From positions 1 through 64,000 of the forward strand of contig JAFXUX010000043.1 in NCBI GenBank assembly GCA_017524805.1: a stretch of DNA of 64,000 nucleotides, in the 5' to 3' direction. The notes beneath the pieces are model-generated. The model saw only the letters and a list, made by a program, of their open reading frames with translations, ran no database searches and had not been told where the DNA came from. This document shows positions 1-9,267 of the stretch, in pieces. Source of the DNA: Candidatus Methanomethylophilaceae archaeon (GTDB lineage Archaea; Thermoplasmatota; Thermoplasmata; Methanomassiliicoccales; Methanomethylophilaceae). The translations under genes and the position numbers were made by a program. The first letter of the stretch is position 1; each line of letters begins with the position of its first letter.

Positions 1-399
1 AACAAGATACACGCAAGGATACCAGAACCGAACGACAATGTGACCATGACCATGGGCAACAAGTCCGTGGTGGATGCGGCGTTCGCTGACATGGGCCTGG
101 ATGATTTTCTGGATGGGCTGAAGAGGAAACAGGGCAATTCGGTCGCCGCCGAAACAGCGGCATTGGTGGCCAATTCGGTGGAGATGACAGGCATCTCCGT
201 GAACAGGATCGACCGGATCCTCGAAGAGGATGCCGTCCGTGAAGAATACGGGCTCGACGCGAATGCACCGAGGTCCGTGTACCGCACCGTGAAGCGGCTG
301 GGGATGAATTCCGATGCCATCGTGAGATATCTCGGGGATGTCCTGAAGAGGAAATACGGGTTATTAACGCTTTGTAGATATATTACAGAAAAACCTTGA
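1..399 (+). pseudogene. Truncated transposase (IS1634/IS4-like), N-terminal part
   Basis: The frame is open from the left edge to a TGA at 397-399. Its first ATG is at 40, but coding continues upstream without a stop, so the true start may lie outside the window. The segment SVYRTVKRLGMNSDAIVRYL followed by GDVLKRKYG resembles the region just before the catalytic domain of IS1634-type transposases, where an MDWTSMYFE-like block normally follows. Here the reading leaves the family after KRKYG (about 360) and stops 13 codons later. No catalytic DDE domain and no second inverted repeat are visible. I read it as an insertion-sequence remnant; the family assignment is from memory of the motif. Confidence 0.5.
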
Positions 400-537
400 C
401 AAATATCCAACCAGAACCCCTAATTGATGGGAAGATAAGAGCAGCTCATCCATATGTGCCGATCCTCCGGCAACATTGGAGAATCTCGAAAGTGCTTGCG
501 GCTCGGAGCGGCGATCGATGGCACATGAAATTGTCCC

Positions 538-562
538 CATGGGGGGCGCCGCAGCCCCCATG
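538..562 (-). terminator. Hairpin downstream of the BspA-like gene
   Basis: Perfect 8-bp inverted repeat CATGGGGG/CCCCCATG (538-545 and 555-562) with a 9-nt loop, beginning 26 nt past the stop of the minus-strand gene that ends at 588. There is no clear T-run after it on the minus strand, so it could be a 3'-end stabiliser rather than a true terminator. Confidence 0.4.
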
Positions 563-587
563 AAGAACAGTTCGGCTCAACTTGCCG

Positions 588-3500
588 TCAGCCGATAGGC
601 ACCGTCTTTACAACCAATCTGATATCACCCGACGGCACGAAATCGAATTCATTTTCCTGGCATATCGGATCCGATGCGCCGTCGATGAACCATCCGACCA
701 ATGAATACCCGTCGGCAGGCTGCGCCAGAATCTTGATTGAATTTCCGCTTTCTACAGTAGCGACGATAGAGGAGCCGAACTTCTTCTCACCATAGTAAAA
801 ATTACCGTTATCGATGGAAATGGACACGTGGAAAATCTCGGTCTTAAACATGACCGCCCCTGCGCTGACGTTCTGCGTTCCCATCGTGAACACTATACCC
901 GGAGAGCTGAGGGTACTGCCATCGATCACCCAATGGTCGAAACGGTATCCGGAATCCGGGACAGCCTTCAGCGTATGCTCCTCGCCGCAAGGAACAGCGA
1001 TGTCCATGGAACTGCCCATGTCAACACCATCAAACTCTATGGTTCCGTTGATGGCAGTGACGTGAAGGATCGCATCCTCCATTTTGGCGCATTCAGCCGT
1101 GGCATAGATGTCATTGTATCCCATGGTGAACGCAATGCCCGGAGAGCTGAGGGTACTGCCATCGAACACCCAATGGTCGAAACGGTATCCGGAATCCGGG
1201 ACAGCCTCCAAAGTATGCTCCTCGCCGCAAGGAACAGCGATGTCTATGGAGCTTCCCATATTGACCCCGTCAAACTCTATGCTTCCGTTGACGATAGTGG
1301 CGTGAAGGATAGGGCCCTCTGTACTGACGCATTCAGCCGCGGCGCGTATGTCATCGGATCCCATAGTGAACACGATGCTCTGGAAATCCGGCCCATACTT
1401 GCTGCCGTTGATGTCCCAACCGGAAAACATATAGCCGACATCAGGGGCGACGACAACCGCGAGAGACTCGCCTACGCAAAGGCTGGCTTCGTATGAGGGG
1501 CCGACATTCTCTTCATCTATTATGAGAGTTCCATGCGAGACCGTCACGGAAAGAGTATGGATCAAAGATCCGACCACCGCCTCATAATCCGCATCTCCGG
1601 TGACGACGAATTCGTACGTCTCAGAATCGGATACCACGTCGTCGCCATTCGTCCATCCTCTGAAATAATATCCATACGCGGGCTCAGCGATGACGGTCAC
1701 CGTCTCGCCCTGACGGAAAGTCCCGGAGATGGATTTGGCAGAAATTCCGTCGCCGAAAGACACCGTTCCGGCCTCTATGGATGCGGACACAGTGCGGAGA
1801 GGCGCTGCGCTCATGTATGCGATGGCATCGAAGCCTCTGCTCACATTGATTATTATAATGGAAGAATTGAACTCGGTTCCGTTGACCACCCATCTGTCGA
1901 ACTGGCATCCGATGCCGGGCACCGCCTCCAACGTGATGGAATCTCCTTTTGCGAAGGTTCCGGAATACGTTTGGCCTTCATCTACCCCATTCACGCAAAT
2001 AGCCCCGGATCCGCTGCCGGAAATCGATGCGGTAACATCGAACTGAGAGGAAGCCCTTTCCTTGAGCGTCCCGCGAAGGCCGGCGAAGATCTTCCCTGCG
2101 AGATTGTCCGCCGTTGCCGGAATCACCTTGCCATCGAGATCTTGGAAGGTCACCTTCCAGAATGCGTTGTTCCCGACAGAGGAAAGCGAACCGGGGAATG
2201 ATATCTCCGCCAATCCGACGCAGTTGGCGAAAGCGTAATCGCCGATCGAGCTGGCGGATATGGCAGCGGATAAGAGATTGGAGCAGTTGGCGAAAGCTTT
2301 GAACCCTATTTCCTGAGCCGATGTTATGTACACCATTCTCAGGGATTTGCAGCCGTAGAATGCATAGGCCCCCACGGAAACGACCTGGTATGACTTCCCG
2401 CCGCTGCTGACCGAAGAAGGAATGATTATGCTGTACGGACTTCCTGAATACCCTTCGACAGAGACTATCCCGTTCGAGACTATCGAATACGCAATCCCAT
2501 CGACGGTGAATTCCGAGGGAATGGAACTGAGAATCCTGCCAGTACCTTCGAAAATCTTTCCGGCCAAGCTTTCGGCGGAAACGGCCGGAACTCCGGACTC
2601 GTCCAAGAATTCGATGCCGTAGAACGCGCTCCTCCCGACCGAGGTCAAAACGTCGGAGAACGAAACGTAAGACAGCCCCGCACAATTGGCGAATGCGTAG
2701 TCCCCGATGGAAGATGCGCGGATATCGACGGACGCCAGCTTTCCGCAGTTCGCGAAGGCTTTGAAGCCTATATCCTGAGCCGAACCGAGATCCGCAGATT
2801 CCAACGATGAGCAACCATAGAATGCGCGCGCTTGCACGGATGCTACGCCGTATTCTTTGCCGCCTATCTGGATGGAAGCTGGCAGAACGATTGCGGACGG
2901 ACTCCCGACGTATCCGGTCACGGAAACTTTCGAAACGGAAGCAATGGAATACGTCAGACCATCTACGGTCGCATCGATCCCGCCTATCCTAAGGACTCCG
3001 CCATGGCCATCGAAACTCCCGCCTCTGAGATCTGCGGCGGAAACCGCGCGCTTGCCTGAAGAATCCAGCAGAATCGTCTTGTAGAACGCGTAATCGCCGA
3101 TCTGCCTCAGAGAAGCGGAGAAGAATGCGTGCGTCAGCGAAGAGCAGTTGGCGAAAGCGAAATCGCCTATGACCGATGCCGAAGAATCAATGGACTCCAA
3201 CGAAGAGCAATTCGCGAATGCCTTGAAGCCGATCTTCTGGGCGGAACCCAGGTCGAATCCTTTCATAGAAAGACAACCATAGAACGCATAGCTGCCTATG
3301 GCTTTGAGAGTGCCTTCAGAACCGCCCATATATACGTCGGCGAGGCCGGAGCAGAAACAGAAGGCATATGCGCCGACCGATTCGAGGGAACCGCCCATAA
3401 ACAGAGCCTTTATTCCGGAGCAATTCGCGAACGCTTTCATCCCTATGCTGCGCACATCCCCGATATCTACGGAGGTGAGGGATTTGCAGGCGTAGAACGC

Positions 3501-3779
3501 TTTGGTTCCTATCTCGGTGACCGGGACTGACACCCCATTGAAGACGACTTCCGGAGGGACTGCAAGCTCTTCCTGGAGCGTCTCAAATCCGGTAAGGGAT
3601 GCGCTCAGAGGATTGTCGGAGACTATCCTGAATGTCAGCCCTTCGGATACAACCGTATCCCCGACGGATACACCGGATTCGCTTCCATAATCCTGAGAGG
3701 CATCGGAATCTGCCGCCGCCATTGCAAACACCAATATGGCAAGCGAAATCACCGCCATGAACACCGATTTTGCGGTCAT
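588..3779 (-). CDS. Secreted BspA-type LRR protein with InlB-like repeats
   Basis: A 1063-residue protein with an N-terminal signal peptide (hydrophobic core about residues 7-22, then ADSDA). Residues about 70-600 hold three blocks of BspA-type leucine-rich repeats (LRR_5; for example IGDYAFANCSSL and IGFKAFANC), separated by beta segments of the type DGLTYSIASVSKVSVTGYVG. Residues about 620-1060 hold six repeats resembling the bacterial/InlB B-repeat (for example SGYRFDHWVFDGS). The fourth and fifth are nearly identical. There is no C-terminal membrane helix, so the protein is secreted or bound to the surface by another means. ACCTCC at 3788-3793 on the plus strand gives GGAGGT on the mRNA 8 nt before the ATG and supports the start. 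The LRR and beta modules are close relatives of those in the giant protein at 56-64 kb. Likely role: adhesion to host or other cells (inference). Confidence 0.85.
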   Translation of the reverse strand: MTAKSVFMAVISLAILVFAMAAADSDASQDYGSESGVSVGDTVVSEGLTFRIVSDNPLSASLTGFETLQEELAVPPEVVFNGVSVPVTEIGTKAFYACKSLTSVDIGDVRSIGMKAFANCSGIKALFMGGSLESVGAYAFCFCSGLADVYMGGSEGTLKAIGSYAFYGCLSMKGFDLGSAQKIGFKAFANCSSLESIDSSASVIGDFAFANCSSLTHAFFSASLRQIGDYAFYKTILLDSSGKRAVSAADLRGGSFDGHGGVLRIGGIDATVDGLTYSIASVSKVSVTGYVGSPSAIVLPASIQIGGKEYGVASVQARAFYGCSSLESADLGSAQDIGFKAFANCGKLASVDIRASSIGDYAFANCAGLSYVSFSDVLTSVGRSAFYGIEFLDESGVPAVSAESLAGKIFEGTGRILSSIPSEFTVDGIAYSIVSNGIVSVEGYSGSPYSIIIPSSVSSGGKSYQVVSVGAYAFYGCKSLRMVYITSAQEIGFKAFANCSNLLSAAISASSIGDYAFANCVGLAEISFPGSLSSVGNNAFWKVTFQDLDGKVIPATADNLAGKIFAGLRGTLKERASSQFDVTASISGSGSGAICVNGVDEGQTYSGTFAKGDSITLEAVPGIGCQFDRWVVNGTEFNSSIIIINVSRGFDAIAYMSAAPLRTVSASIEAGTVSFGDGISAKSISGTFRQGETVTVIAEPAYGYYFRGWTNGDDVVSDSETYEFVVTGDADYEAVVGSLIHTLSVTVSHGTLIIDEENVGPSYEASLCVGESLAVVVAPDVGYMFSGWDINGSKYGPDFQSIVFTMGSDDIRAAAECVSTEGPILHATIVNGSIEFDGVNMGSSIDIAVPCGEEHTLEAVPDSGYRFDHWVFDGSTLSSPGIAFTMGYNDIYATAECAKMEDAILHVTAINGTIEFDGVDMGSSMDIAVPCGEEHTLKAVPDSGYRFDHWVIDGSTLSSPGIVFTMGTQNVSAGAVMFKTEIFHVSISIDNGNFYYGEKKFGSSIVATVESGNSIKILAQPADGYSLVGWFIDGASDPICQENEFDFVPSGDIRLVVKTVPIG
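884..1320. repeat. Two-copy 240-bp tandem repeat inside the BspA-like gene
   Basis: Copies at about 884-1080 and 1124-1320 are offset by exactly 240 bp (80 codons); compare GGAGAGCTGAGGGTACTGCC at 901 and 1141. They encode adjacent, almost identical InlB-like repeats. The near identity suggests recent duplication or conversion. Confidence 0.85.
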
Positions 3780-3880
3780 GGCGTCTGACCTCCGTCTGAT
3801 GTGCTCCCATATTCGGAAGCCCTCCGATCGAAATGCTTGAGCCTCTTAAGCTCCGAAACGATGGCGCTGATTGGTTCCAT
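3776..3880 (-). CDS. Possible small ORF coupled to the BspA-like gene
   Basis: A 34-residue frame starting MEPISAIVSELKRLKHFDRR whose TGA overlaps the ATG of the BspA-like gene (ATGA at 3776-3779). A TATA-like GTATAGTTATC (minus strand, about 3900-3911) lies 21-31 nt upstream of its ATG, the spacing expected for an archaeal leaderless transcript. The frame can extend to an ATG at 3994. No family is recognised. It may only be the leader of the BspA-like gene. Confidence 0.22.
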   Translation of the reverse strand: MEPISAIVSELKRLKHFDRRASEYGSTSDGGQTP

Positions 3881-4104
3881 GGCCGTCCCTTCCGCTATGA
3901 GATAACTATACTGCAATAAGCCGATTCGCTTCCGAAGACCCCATTTCCGCGCACTTTGGGACGAAGATGCGTTTCCCACCGAATGCGTATCCAAACCACA
4001 AAAATACGTTCAAAAAAACGTTTTTCGAGTCGGATTCCAGCTGATTGACACGGTTCTGACAATATTTTTAATCGTTCAATGCATTACAGAAATGGGATGC
4101 GTGG
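3881..4104. other. Divergent intergenic region
   Basis: Lies between the BspA-like gene (minus) and the first antiporter (plus). It carries the TATA-like element for the minus strand (about 3900-3911), an A/T-rich stretch around 4000-4027, and the plus-strand TATA-like element at about 4064-4072. No RNA gene is recognised. Confidence 0.5.
4060..4072 (+). promoter_or_regulatory. TATA-like element for the antiporter operon
   Basis: CAATATTTTTAAT lies about 33-45 nt before the ATG at 4105, which predicts transcription from about 4092 with a very short leader. Confidence 0.45.
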
Positions 4105-5907
4105 ATGGATGAGACACTATTATTGACGAACTTAGCGCTGTTCACTCTTCTAGCTGGATTGTGCTCTACTGTCCTCAATAAAGTGAAATTCCCGCCTCTC
4201 ATAGGCTATCTGGTCGCCGGGATCGTCATCGCCAATGTGACGACCGTGGACGAGACCGGAGAGATAGCTGTGGAATTGCTGTCCGATATCGGACTGATTC
4301 TGCTGATGTTCTGTCTCGGATTGGAGATCAATCTGAAGAAGCTGAAAAAGCAGGGGACCGTAGCTATCAAGGTAGCAATAACCCAGCTTCCTCTGAGCGT
4401 CATCGGAGGGATGCTTGCCGGCACTCTGATGGGATTCGGTTCCGTTCAATCGCTCATATTGGGCGCCGTCTTGGCCGGATGCAGCACAGCGGTCGTCACG
4501 GCAGTCCTCTATGCCCAGAAAAATCTGGACCGCGAAAGCATCGAGACGATCATCCTGATCATGATAATGGAGGACATAGGACAGGTCATAATGCTGTCGA
4601 TTCTGACGCCCATCATGGCAGGATCGTCGATGGATACCTCCGATCTGATCGTCCTCATAACCACCATCGCGATTTTCATGGCGGGCAGCCTTTTCCTCGG
4701 CCTGAAATTCGCCCACAGGATAATCAACTGGATATCAGACAATGTGTCCGAAGAGATTCTGCTGATAATCTCGGTGGGAATGGCTTTCTTGATGGCCCTG
4801 ATCGCGAATCTCTCGGGGCTCTCCATGGCCATCGGCGCGTTCCTGATGGGAATGATAATGACCAAAGCCAGGAAGAAGAACTACATCGAGCAATCGGTGA
4901 TGCCGATGAAGAACCTGTTCATGGCGATGTTCTTCATTTCCGTGGGGATGGAAGTGAATCTGGGCACCTTGGTCTCCAACGTCGGGATGATGTTCATAAT
5001 CTACCTCCTGTTCGCTGGGCTCCTCATATTCACGGTCTCCCTGGGATTCTGGATCGCAGGAGTGGACGGACGCAAAGGATTCGTCTCTGCGGTCGGCCTC
5101 ACGGCGATGGGAGAGTTCGCGTTCATCATATCCAAGGAAGCCCTCGATTACGGGGCCGTGAACGAATCGTTCTATACGTCGGTCATCGGGGCCGCGCTGA
5201 TATCCATGATAATAATGCCCATAGCCAACAGGTATTCCGACCGCGTCTGGACCTTTTGGGAGTCCAGACGCCCCCAATTCATATCCAACTGGTCGGCGGA
5301 TGCCACGGGCTTCAGGGATAAGCTGTATAGCAACTTCTCCTCGGCATCAAGGAGATCCAAGAAGATCTACAGGAGAGGGATGGCATCCGGATACATAGAC
5401 CTCCTGGCAATAATCGTGATCGAGCTCGCTTTCTATATTGGCGCACCGATTCTCAGCCGCACCTTATACGACATTTTCGGAGGAAGCGTCTGGCTATGGA
5501 ACTTCGTGCTGCTGATAATCAATTTCATCGTCCTCATACCCCCGATATCCTATCTGGTCAGCAACATCAAGAATCTGGAGAAGATCGTCATCGGAGCCTC
5601 CAGGAACATGGCTAAGAAGGGCGGCGGCGGGGACTTGGTCAAAACCGGGGACCTCTACGAAAAGATCCTCGGCATGAGCAACCTGATCATAGTTTTGGCC
5701 ATAGACGTGGCTATAATAGCGATCATACCCAACCCGCTGGGCCTGATCGAGCATATCATGCTCCTCGCGATCGCCATCGGAGTGGCCATCGCCATCTATC
5801 TCCGCATGACCAGCAAGAAACCCAAACACACGGACGACGGGGACGACGCCGAAAAGAACTCCCATGTCGAAGAGACCGACGTCGGAATAAGGGATACGGG
5901 CGACTGA
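4105..5907 (+). CDS. CPA2-family Na+(K+)/H+ antiporter, copy 1
   Basis: A 600-residue polytopic membrane protein of the monovalent cation:proton antiporter-2 family (Na_H_Exchanger fold). Visible hallmarks are the N-terminal KFPPLIGYLVAGIVIAN segment, SGLSMAIGAFLMGMIMT in the middle, and the conserved acidic pair in IMEDIGQVIML near residue 155, the expected ion-binding site. Residues about 1-385 form the transport core. A further membrane pair (about 425-490) and a soluble linker follow, and there is a last membrane segment near residue 530-570. There is no RCK/TrkA-N domain. It exchanges protons for Na+ or K+ at the cytoplasmic membrane; the cation cannot be told from sequence. First gene of a likely three-gene operon. 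Confidence 0.85.
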   Translation: MDETLLLTNLALFTLLAGLCSTVLNKVKFPPLIGYLVAGIVIANVTTVDETGEIAVELLSDIGLILLMFCLGLEINLKKLKKQGTVAIKVAITQLPLSVIGGMLAGTLMGFGSVQSLILGAVLAGCSTAVVTAVLYAQKNLDRESIETIILIMIMEDIGQVIMLSILTPIMAGSSMDTSDLIVLITTIAIFMAGSLFLGLKFAHRIINWISDNVSEEILLIISVGMAFLMALIANLSGLSMAIGAFLMGMIMTKARKKNYIEQSVMPMKNLFMAMFFISVGMEVNLGTLVSNVGMMFIIYLLFAGLLIFTVSLGFWIAGVDGRKGFVSAVGLTAMGEFAFIISKEALDYGAVNESFYTSVIGAALISMIIMPIANRYSDRVWTFWESRRPQFISNWSADATGFRDKLYSNFSSASRRSKKIYRRGMASGYIDLLAIIVIELAFYIGAPILSRTLYDIFGGSVWLWNFVLLIINFIVLIPPISYLVSNIKNLEKIVIGASRNMAKKGGGGDLVKTGDLYEKILGMSNLIIVLAIDVAIIAIIPNPLGLIEHIMLLAIAIGVAIAIYLRMTSKKPKHTDDGDDAEKNSHVEETDVGIRDTGD

Positions 5908-5960
5908 GAGCCTTAATCCCAACGTTTTTAGCCAACCTGCTTATGGGGTCTTGACCTTAT

Positions 5961-7766
5961 ATGGAAGAGATCCCCCTGCTGACAAGCATAGCCATTTTCA
6001 CTCTCCTCGCCGGAGTGTGCTCCATCATCTTCAACAAAGCGAAGCTTCCCCCTCTTATAGGCTATCTCGTCGCAGGGATCGTCGTCGCCAACGTCATCGG
6101 GATAAACGAGATCGGGGAGGAAGCCGTGGAGATGCTCTCGGACTTCGGCCTCGTCCTTCTGATGTTCTGCATAGGGTTGGAAATCAACATAAAGAAAATC
6201 AAAAAGCAAGGCCGCTTCGCCATAATCGTAGCCGTCGTCCAGCTGCCGCTGATGGTCCTCGGAGGAATGGTGGCTGGGACCGTTATGGGATACGATTCGG
6301 TCCAAGCCATAGCTCTCGGCGCCATTATCTCCGGTTCCAGCACGGCGGCGGTTCTGGCCGTTCTTCAGTCGCAGAACAAACTCTCCAAAGAGGAGATCGA
6401 GATGCTCGTCCTCATAACCATAATGGAGGATATCGGACAGGTCATCATACTGTCGATGCTGACCCCGCTCCTGGCCGGATCCAGCATGGATATGATGGAT
6501 CTGATCGTTCTTATAGCATCCATCGCCGTATTCATGGTCGTAAGCCTGGCGGTCGGCCTGAAATACATCCCGAGAATGATCAACTGGATATCGGACAACG
6601 TGCCGAACGAGATTCTGATAGTGTTCTCGGTCGGGCTCGCCTTCGGGATGGCATGGCTGGCCACCATAGCGGGCCTGTCGATGGCCATCGGAGCGTTCCT
6701 TATGGGGATGATCATATCCGGGTGCAGGAAGAGCAAAGACCTCAACAGATCCATCGAACCCATGAAGGACCTGTTCATGGCCATGTTCTTCATTTCCGTC
6801 GGGATGGAGGTGCATCTGAACACCTTGACGGAGAACTTGGTCACGATCGTGATATTCTACCTCCTGTTCTTCTGCCTCAAAGGCTCCACCGTGTTCCTCG
6901 GCTATTGGATCGGAAAGGAGACCGGGCGCAACGGATTCATATCCGCGATAAGCCTGACAGCGATGGGAGAGTTCGCGTTCATCATATCCAAAGAAGCGCT
7001 CAATTACGGCGTCGTGAACGATTCATTCTACACATCTGTGATTGGAGCGGCCCTGCTGTCGATGATCGCTCTGCCGATAATAAGCAGGTACACCGACAGA
7101 ACCTGGGACTGGTTCTCCGCCAGAAGCCCCCAGGCTGTCGGCGGGGCCATATCGAAAGTCAACGGCATCAGAGATGGGATATACGAAGACCTGCAAATCG
7201 CCTCCAGCGTATCCAAAAAAGCAGTCAGCAAAGGCATGACCTCGATTTACATCAACTTCATCCTGATAATCATAATAGAGATCGCGTTCGCGTTCGCGAT
7301 GCCGGAATTGGCTCCGATGCTCAGCGGCATGTTGGGCGGAAGCGAGCGCACATGGTATTTCGTCTTGGTCACGCTGAACTTCGTCGCCTTGCTGCCTCCG
7401 ACCGCCATCCTGGTGTCGGGACTGAAGAACATAGACAGATTGGTGATCGACGGCTCCAGCAAAAAACAGGACGGGAACGCCAGAATCCTGATGCACAAGG
7501 AGCTGATGAGCGTCAACAAGCTGGCCATAATAGCCATTTTCGACCTGTTCATCGTCGCTCTGGTTCCAAACCCGCTGAGCTATGCGGAACAGGCGCTGAT
7601 GTTGGTGGTGGCCATAGGAATAGTGACAGCGATTTACCTCAGATTGACCAAAAACAAGCCCGACGAAGCCGATTCTGCCGTCCCAGAAGGATCGGAGCCG
7701 ACGAATAAAGAAGAAGAAACATCCTTGGCAGAGGCGGAGCCAGAAGGTTCTGAGGGAAAGATTTAA
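5961..7766 (+). CDS. CPA2-family Na+(K+)/H+ antiporter, copy 2
   Basis: A 601-residue tandem paralogue of the preceding gene, alike over its whole length: KLPPLIGYLVAGIVVAN, the acidic pair in IMEDIGQVIIL, LSMAIGAFLMGMII and the C-terminal membrane pair are all retained. It has no RCK domain. The acidic C-terminal tail (EGSEPTNKEEETSLAEAEPE) is hydrophilic and unlike copy 1. The 53-nt gap to copy 1 and 25-nt gap to the cardiolipin synthase gene indicate an operon. The two proteins may form a heterodimer or have different ion preference (inference). Confidence 0.85.
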   Translation: MEEIPLLTSIAIFTLLAGVCSIIFNKAKLPPLIGYLVAGIVVANVIGINEIGEEAVEMLSDFGLVLLMFCIGLEINIKKIKKQGRFAIIVAVVQLPLMVLGGMVAGTVMGYDSVQAIALGAIISGSSTAAVLAVLQSQNKLSKEEIEMLVLITIMEDIGQVIILSMLTPLLAGSSMDMMDLIVLIASIAVFMVVSLAVGLKYIPRMINWISDNVPNEILIVFSVGLAFGMAWLATIAGLSMAIGAFLMGMIISGCRKSKDLNRSIEPMKDLFMAMFFISVGMEVHLNTLTENLVTIVIFYLLFFCLKGSTVFLGYWIGKETGRNGFISAISLTAMGEFAFIISKEALNYGVVNDSFYTSVIGAALLSMIALPIISRYTDRTWDWFSARSPQAVGGAISKVNGIRDGIYEDLQIASSVSKKAVSKGMTSIYINFILIIIIEIAFAFAMPELAPMLSGMLGGSERTWYFVLVTLNFVALLPPTAILVSGLKNIDRLVIDGSSKKQDGNARILMHKELMSVNKLAIIAIFDLFIVALVPNPLSYAEQALMLVVAIGIVTAIYLRLTKNKPDEADSAVPEGSEPTNKEEETSLAEAEPEGSEGKI

Positions 7767-7791
7767 CCCTGCTCCAAAGAGTTCGGCTGGC

Positions 7792-9216
7792 ATGCTGTTC
7801 AATTTCGTCGTCCACGAAACGTCGATTCTGTTCTATATCATAGGATGGGCTTCGATGCTTTTCGTCCTCATCAAGGAATGGCGTTACCCGCGCAAGGCGG
7901 TGTTTTGGATAGCAGTTCTTTTCGCGCTGCCGATCGTCGGATTCGCGTTCTATCTGGTTCTTGGGCAATCCAGATACAGAAAATACTCCCTGAGCCTGCC
8001 TGAAGAGGATTCTGAGGCCCTGCACAAAATCAGAAAGGAAAGGAACGCGGGGCACGAGATCGGATTCAAAGGCAAAGAAATCGCCGATGCCTTAGAGAAA
8101 GTCGGATCAGACCTCACTTATGGCAACGATGTGAGGCTTTACACGATCGGGAACCCCAAATTCGAGGACCTGATGGCCGATATCAGGGGCGCCAAGGATC
8201 ACGTCCACCTCGAATACTACATAATACGCGACAATGACCCCCTTAGCAAGGAGCTTTTCGATCTTCTCGGCGATAAGGCGCGGAATGGGGTCGAGGTCAG
8301 GCTCATCGCGGACTGGGTCGGACTCAAGAACAACAGGGTGATGGTCAACAAGCTCAAGAATGCCGGAGCCAAGGTCAAGATCTTCAACCCTCTGCTCCCC
8401 AATCTGTTCAGCCCCAAGAAGAACAACAGGGACCACCGCAAAATCGTCGATATAGACGGGGAAACGGCGTACGTAGGCGGATTCAACATAGGCGTGGAAT
8501 ACCTCGGGCTTGGGGAATTCGGGTATTGGAGGGATTCCGGAACCAGAATCAGAGGGCCGGCGGTATCCGAAGTGATCGAAAGATTCCTGATGGATTGGAA
8601 ATACGTCAGCGGAGAGGACCTTTACGGGAATCCCAGGTACTCCTACAGAAGCTCCCCCGAAGGGAACATTCCCGTGCAGATCGTCAGCGGAGGGCCGGAC
8701 ATGGATTATCACAACCAGGTCGCGTTCCAGTATCTTATGATGATAGAGAAGGCTGAGAAGACGCTGCACATACATGCCCCGTATTTCATCCCGGACGAGA
8801 CGTTCTCCATGGCCCTGAGGGGCGCGGCGATGCGCGGAGTCGACGTGAAAGTCATAATACCCGACATCCAAGACCATCCCCTCGTATTTTGGGCCAACAG
8901 GAAATTCGCGGATGAAGTCATGAAAGACGGCGTGAAGGTGTACGAATACAACGGCGGATTCATCCATTCCAAAGCGCTCGTAGCCGATGGATGCATATGC
9001 TCCGTCGGGTCCGCCAACCTGGATGATCGCAGCCTGAAGCTCAACTTCGAGACGAACGCGATGATCTACTCGGAAGAGATCGGAAATAAAATGGAAGAGG
9101 CATTCCAAGATGACATAGCCCAGTCCACCGAATACAGCCGCGAGAAATTCTCTTCGATGACTTTGTGGGAGAGAATCATCACGAAGATCTCGTGGTTCCT
9201 CAGCGGAGAGCTGTGA
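7792..9216 (+). CDS. cls: Cardiolipin synthase-type phospholipase D protein
   Basis: A 474-residue protein with two N-terminal membrane helices (about 10-28 and 38-58, PLDc_N) followed by two PLD domains. Both catalytic HxKxxxxD motifs are present: HRKIVDID followed by GETAYVGGFN, and HSKALVAD followed by GSANLDDRS. In bacteria such enzymes join two phosphatidylglycerols. In archaea the substrates would be archaetidylglycerol-type ether lipids, giving glycerol-bridged dimeric lipids (family knowledge applied by inference). It is the last gene after the two antiporters, so membrane composition and ion homeostasis may be co-expressed. Confidence 0.85.
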   Translation: MLFNFVVHETSILFYIIGWASMLFVLIKEWRYPRKAVFWIAVLFALPIVGFAFYLVLGQSRYRKYSLSLPEEDSEALHKIRKERNAGHEIGFKGKEIADALEKVGSDLTYGNDVRLYTIGNPKFEDLMADIRGAKDHVHLEYYIIRDNDPLSKELFDLLGDKARNGVEVRLIADWVGLKNNRVMVNKLKNAGAKVKIFNPLLPNLFSPKKNNRDHRKIVDIDGETAYVGGFNIGVEYLGLGEFGYWRDSGTRIRGPAVSEVIERFLMDWKYVSGEDLYGNPRYSYRSSPEGNIPVQIVSGGPDMDYHNQVAFQYLMMIEKAEKTLHIHAPYFIPDETFSMALRGAAMRGVDVKVIIPDIQDHPLVFWANRKFADEVMKDGVKVYEYNGGFIHSKALVADGCICSVGSANLDDRSLKLNFETNAMIYSEEIGNKMEEAFQDDIAQSTEYSREKFSSMTLWERIITKISWFLSGEL

Positions 9217-9267
9217 TTCCACGAAAAGAAGAATGGAGCCCGGAATCTCCGGACCCCGGATTGCGTT

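Noticed and set aside
5951-7708. A 585-residue plus-strand frame overlapping antiporter 2
   Set aside because: Its translation is rich in R, H, D and Q with no hydrophobic pattern, a +2 shadow of the antiporter gene.
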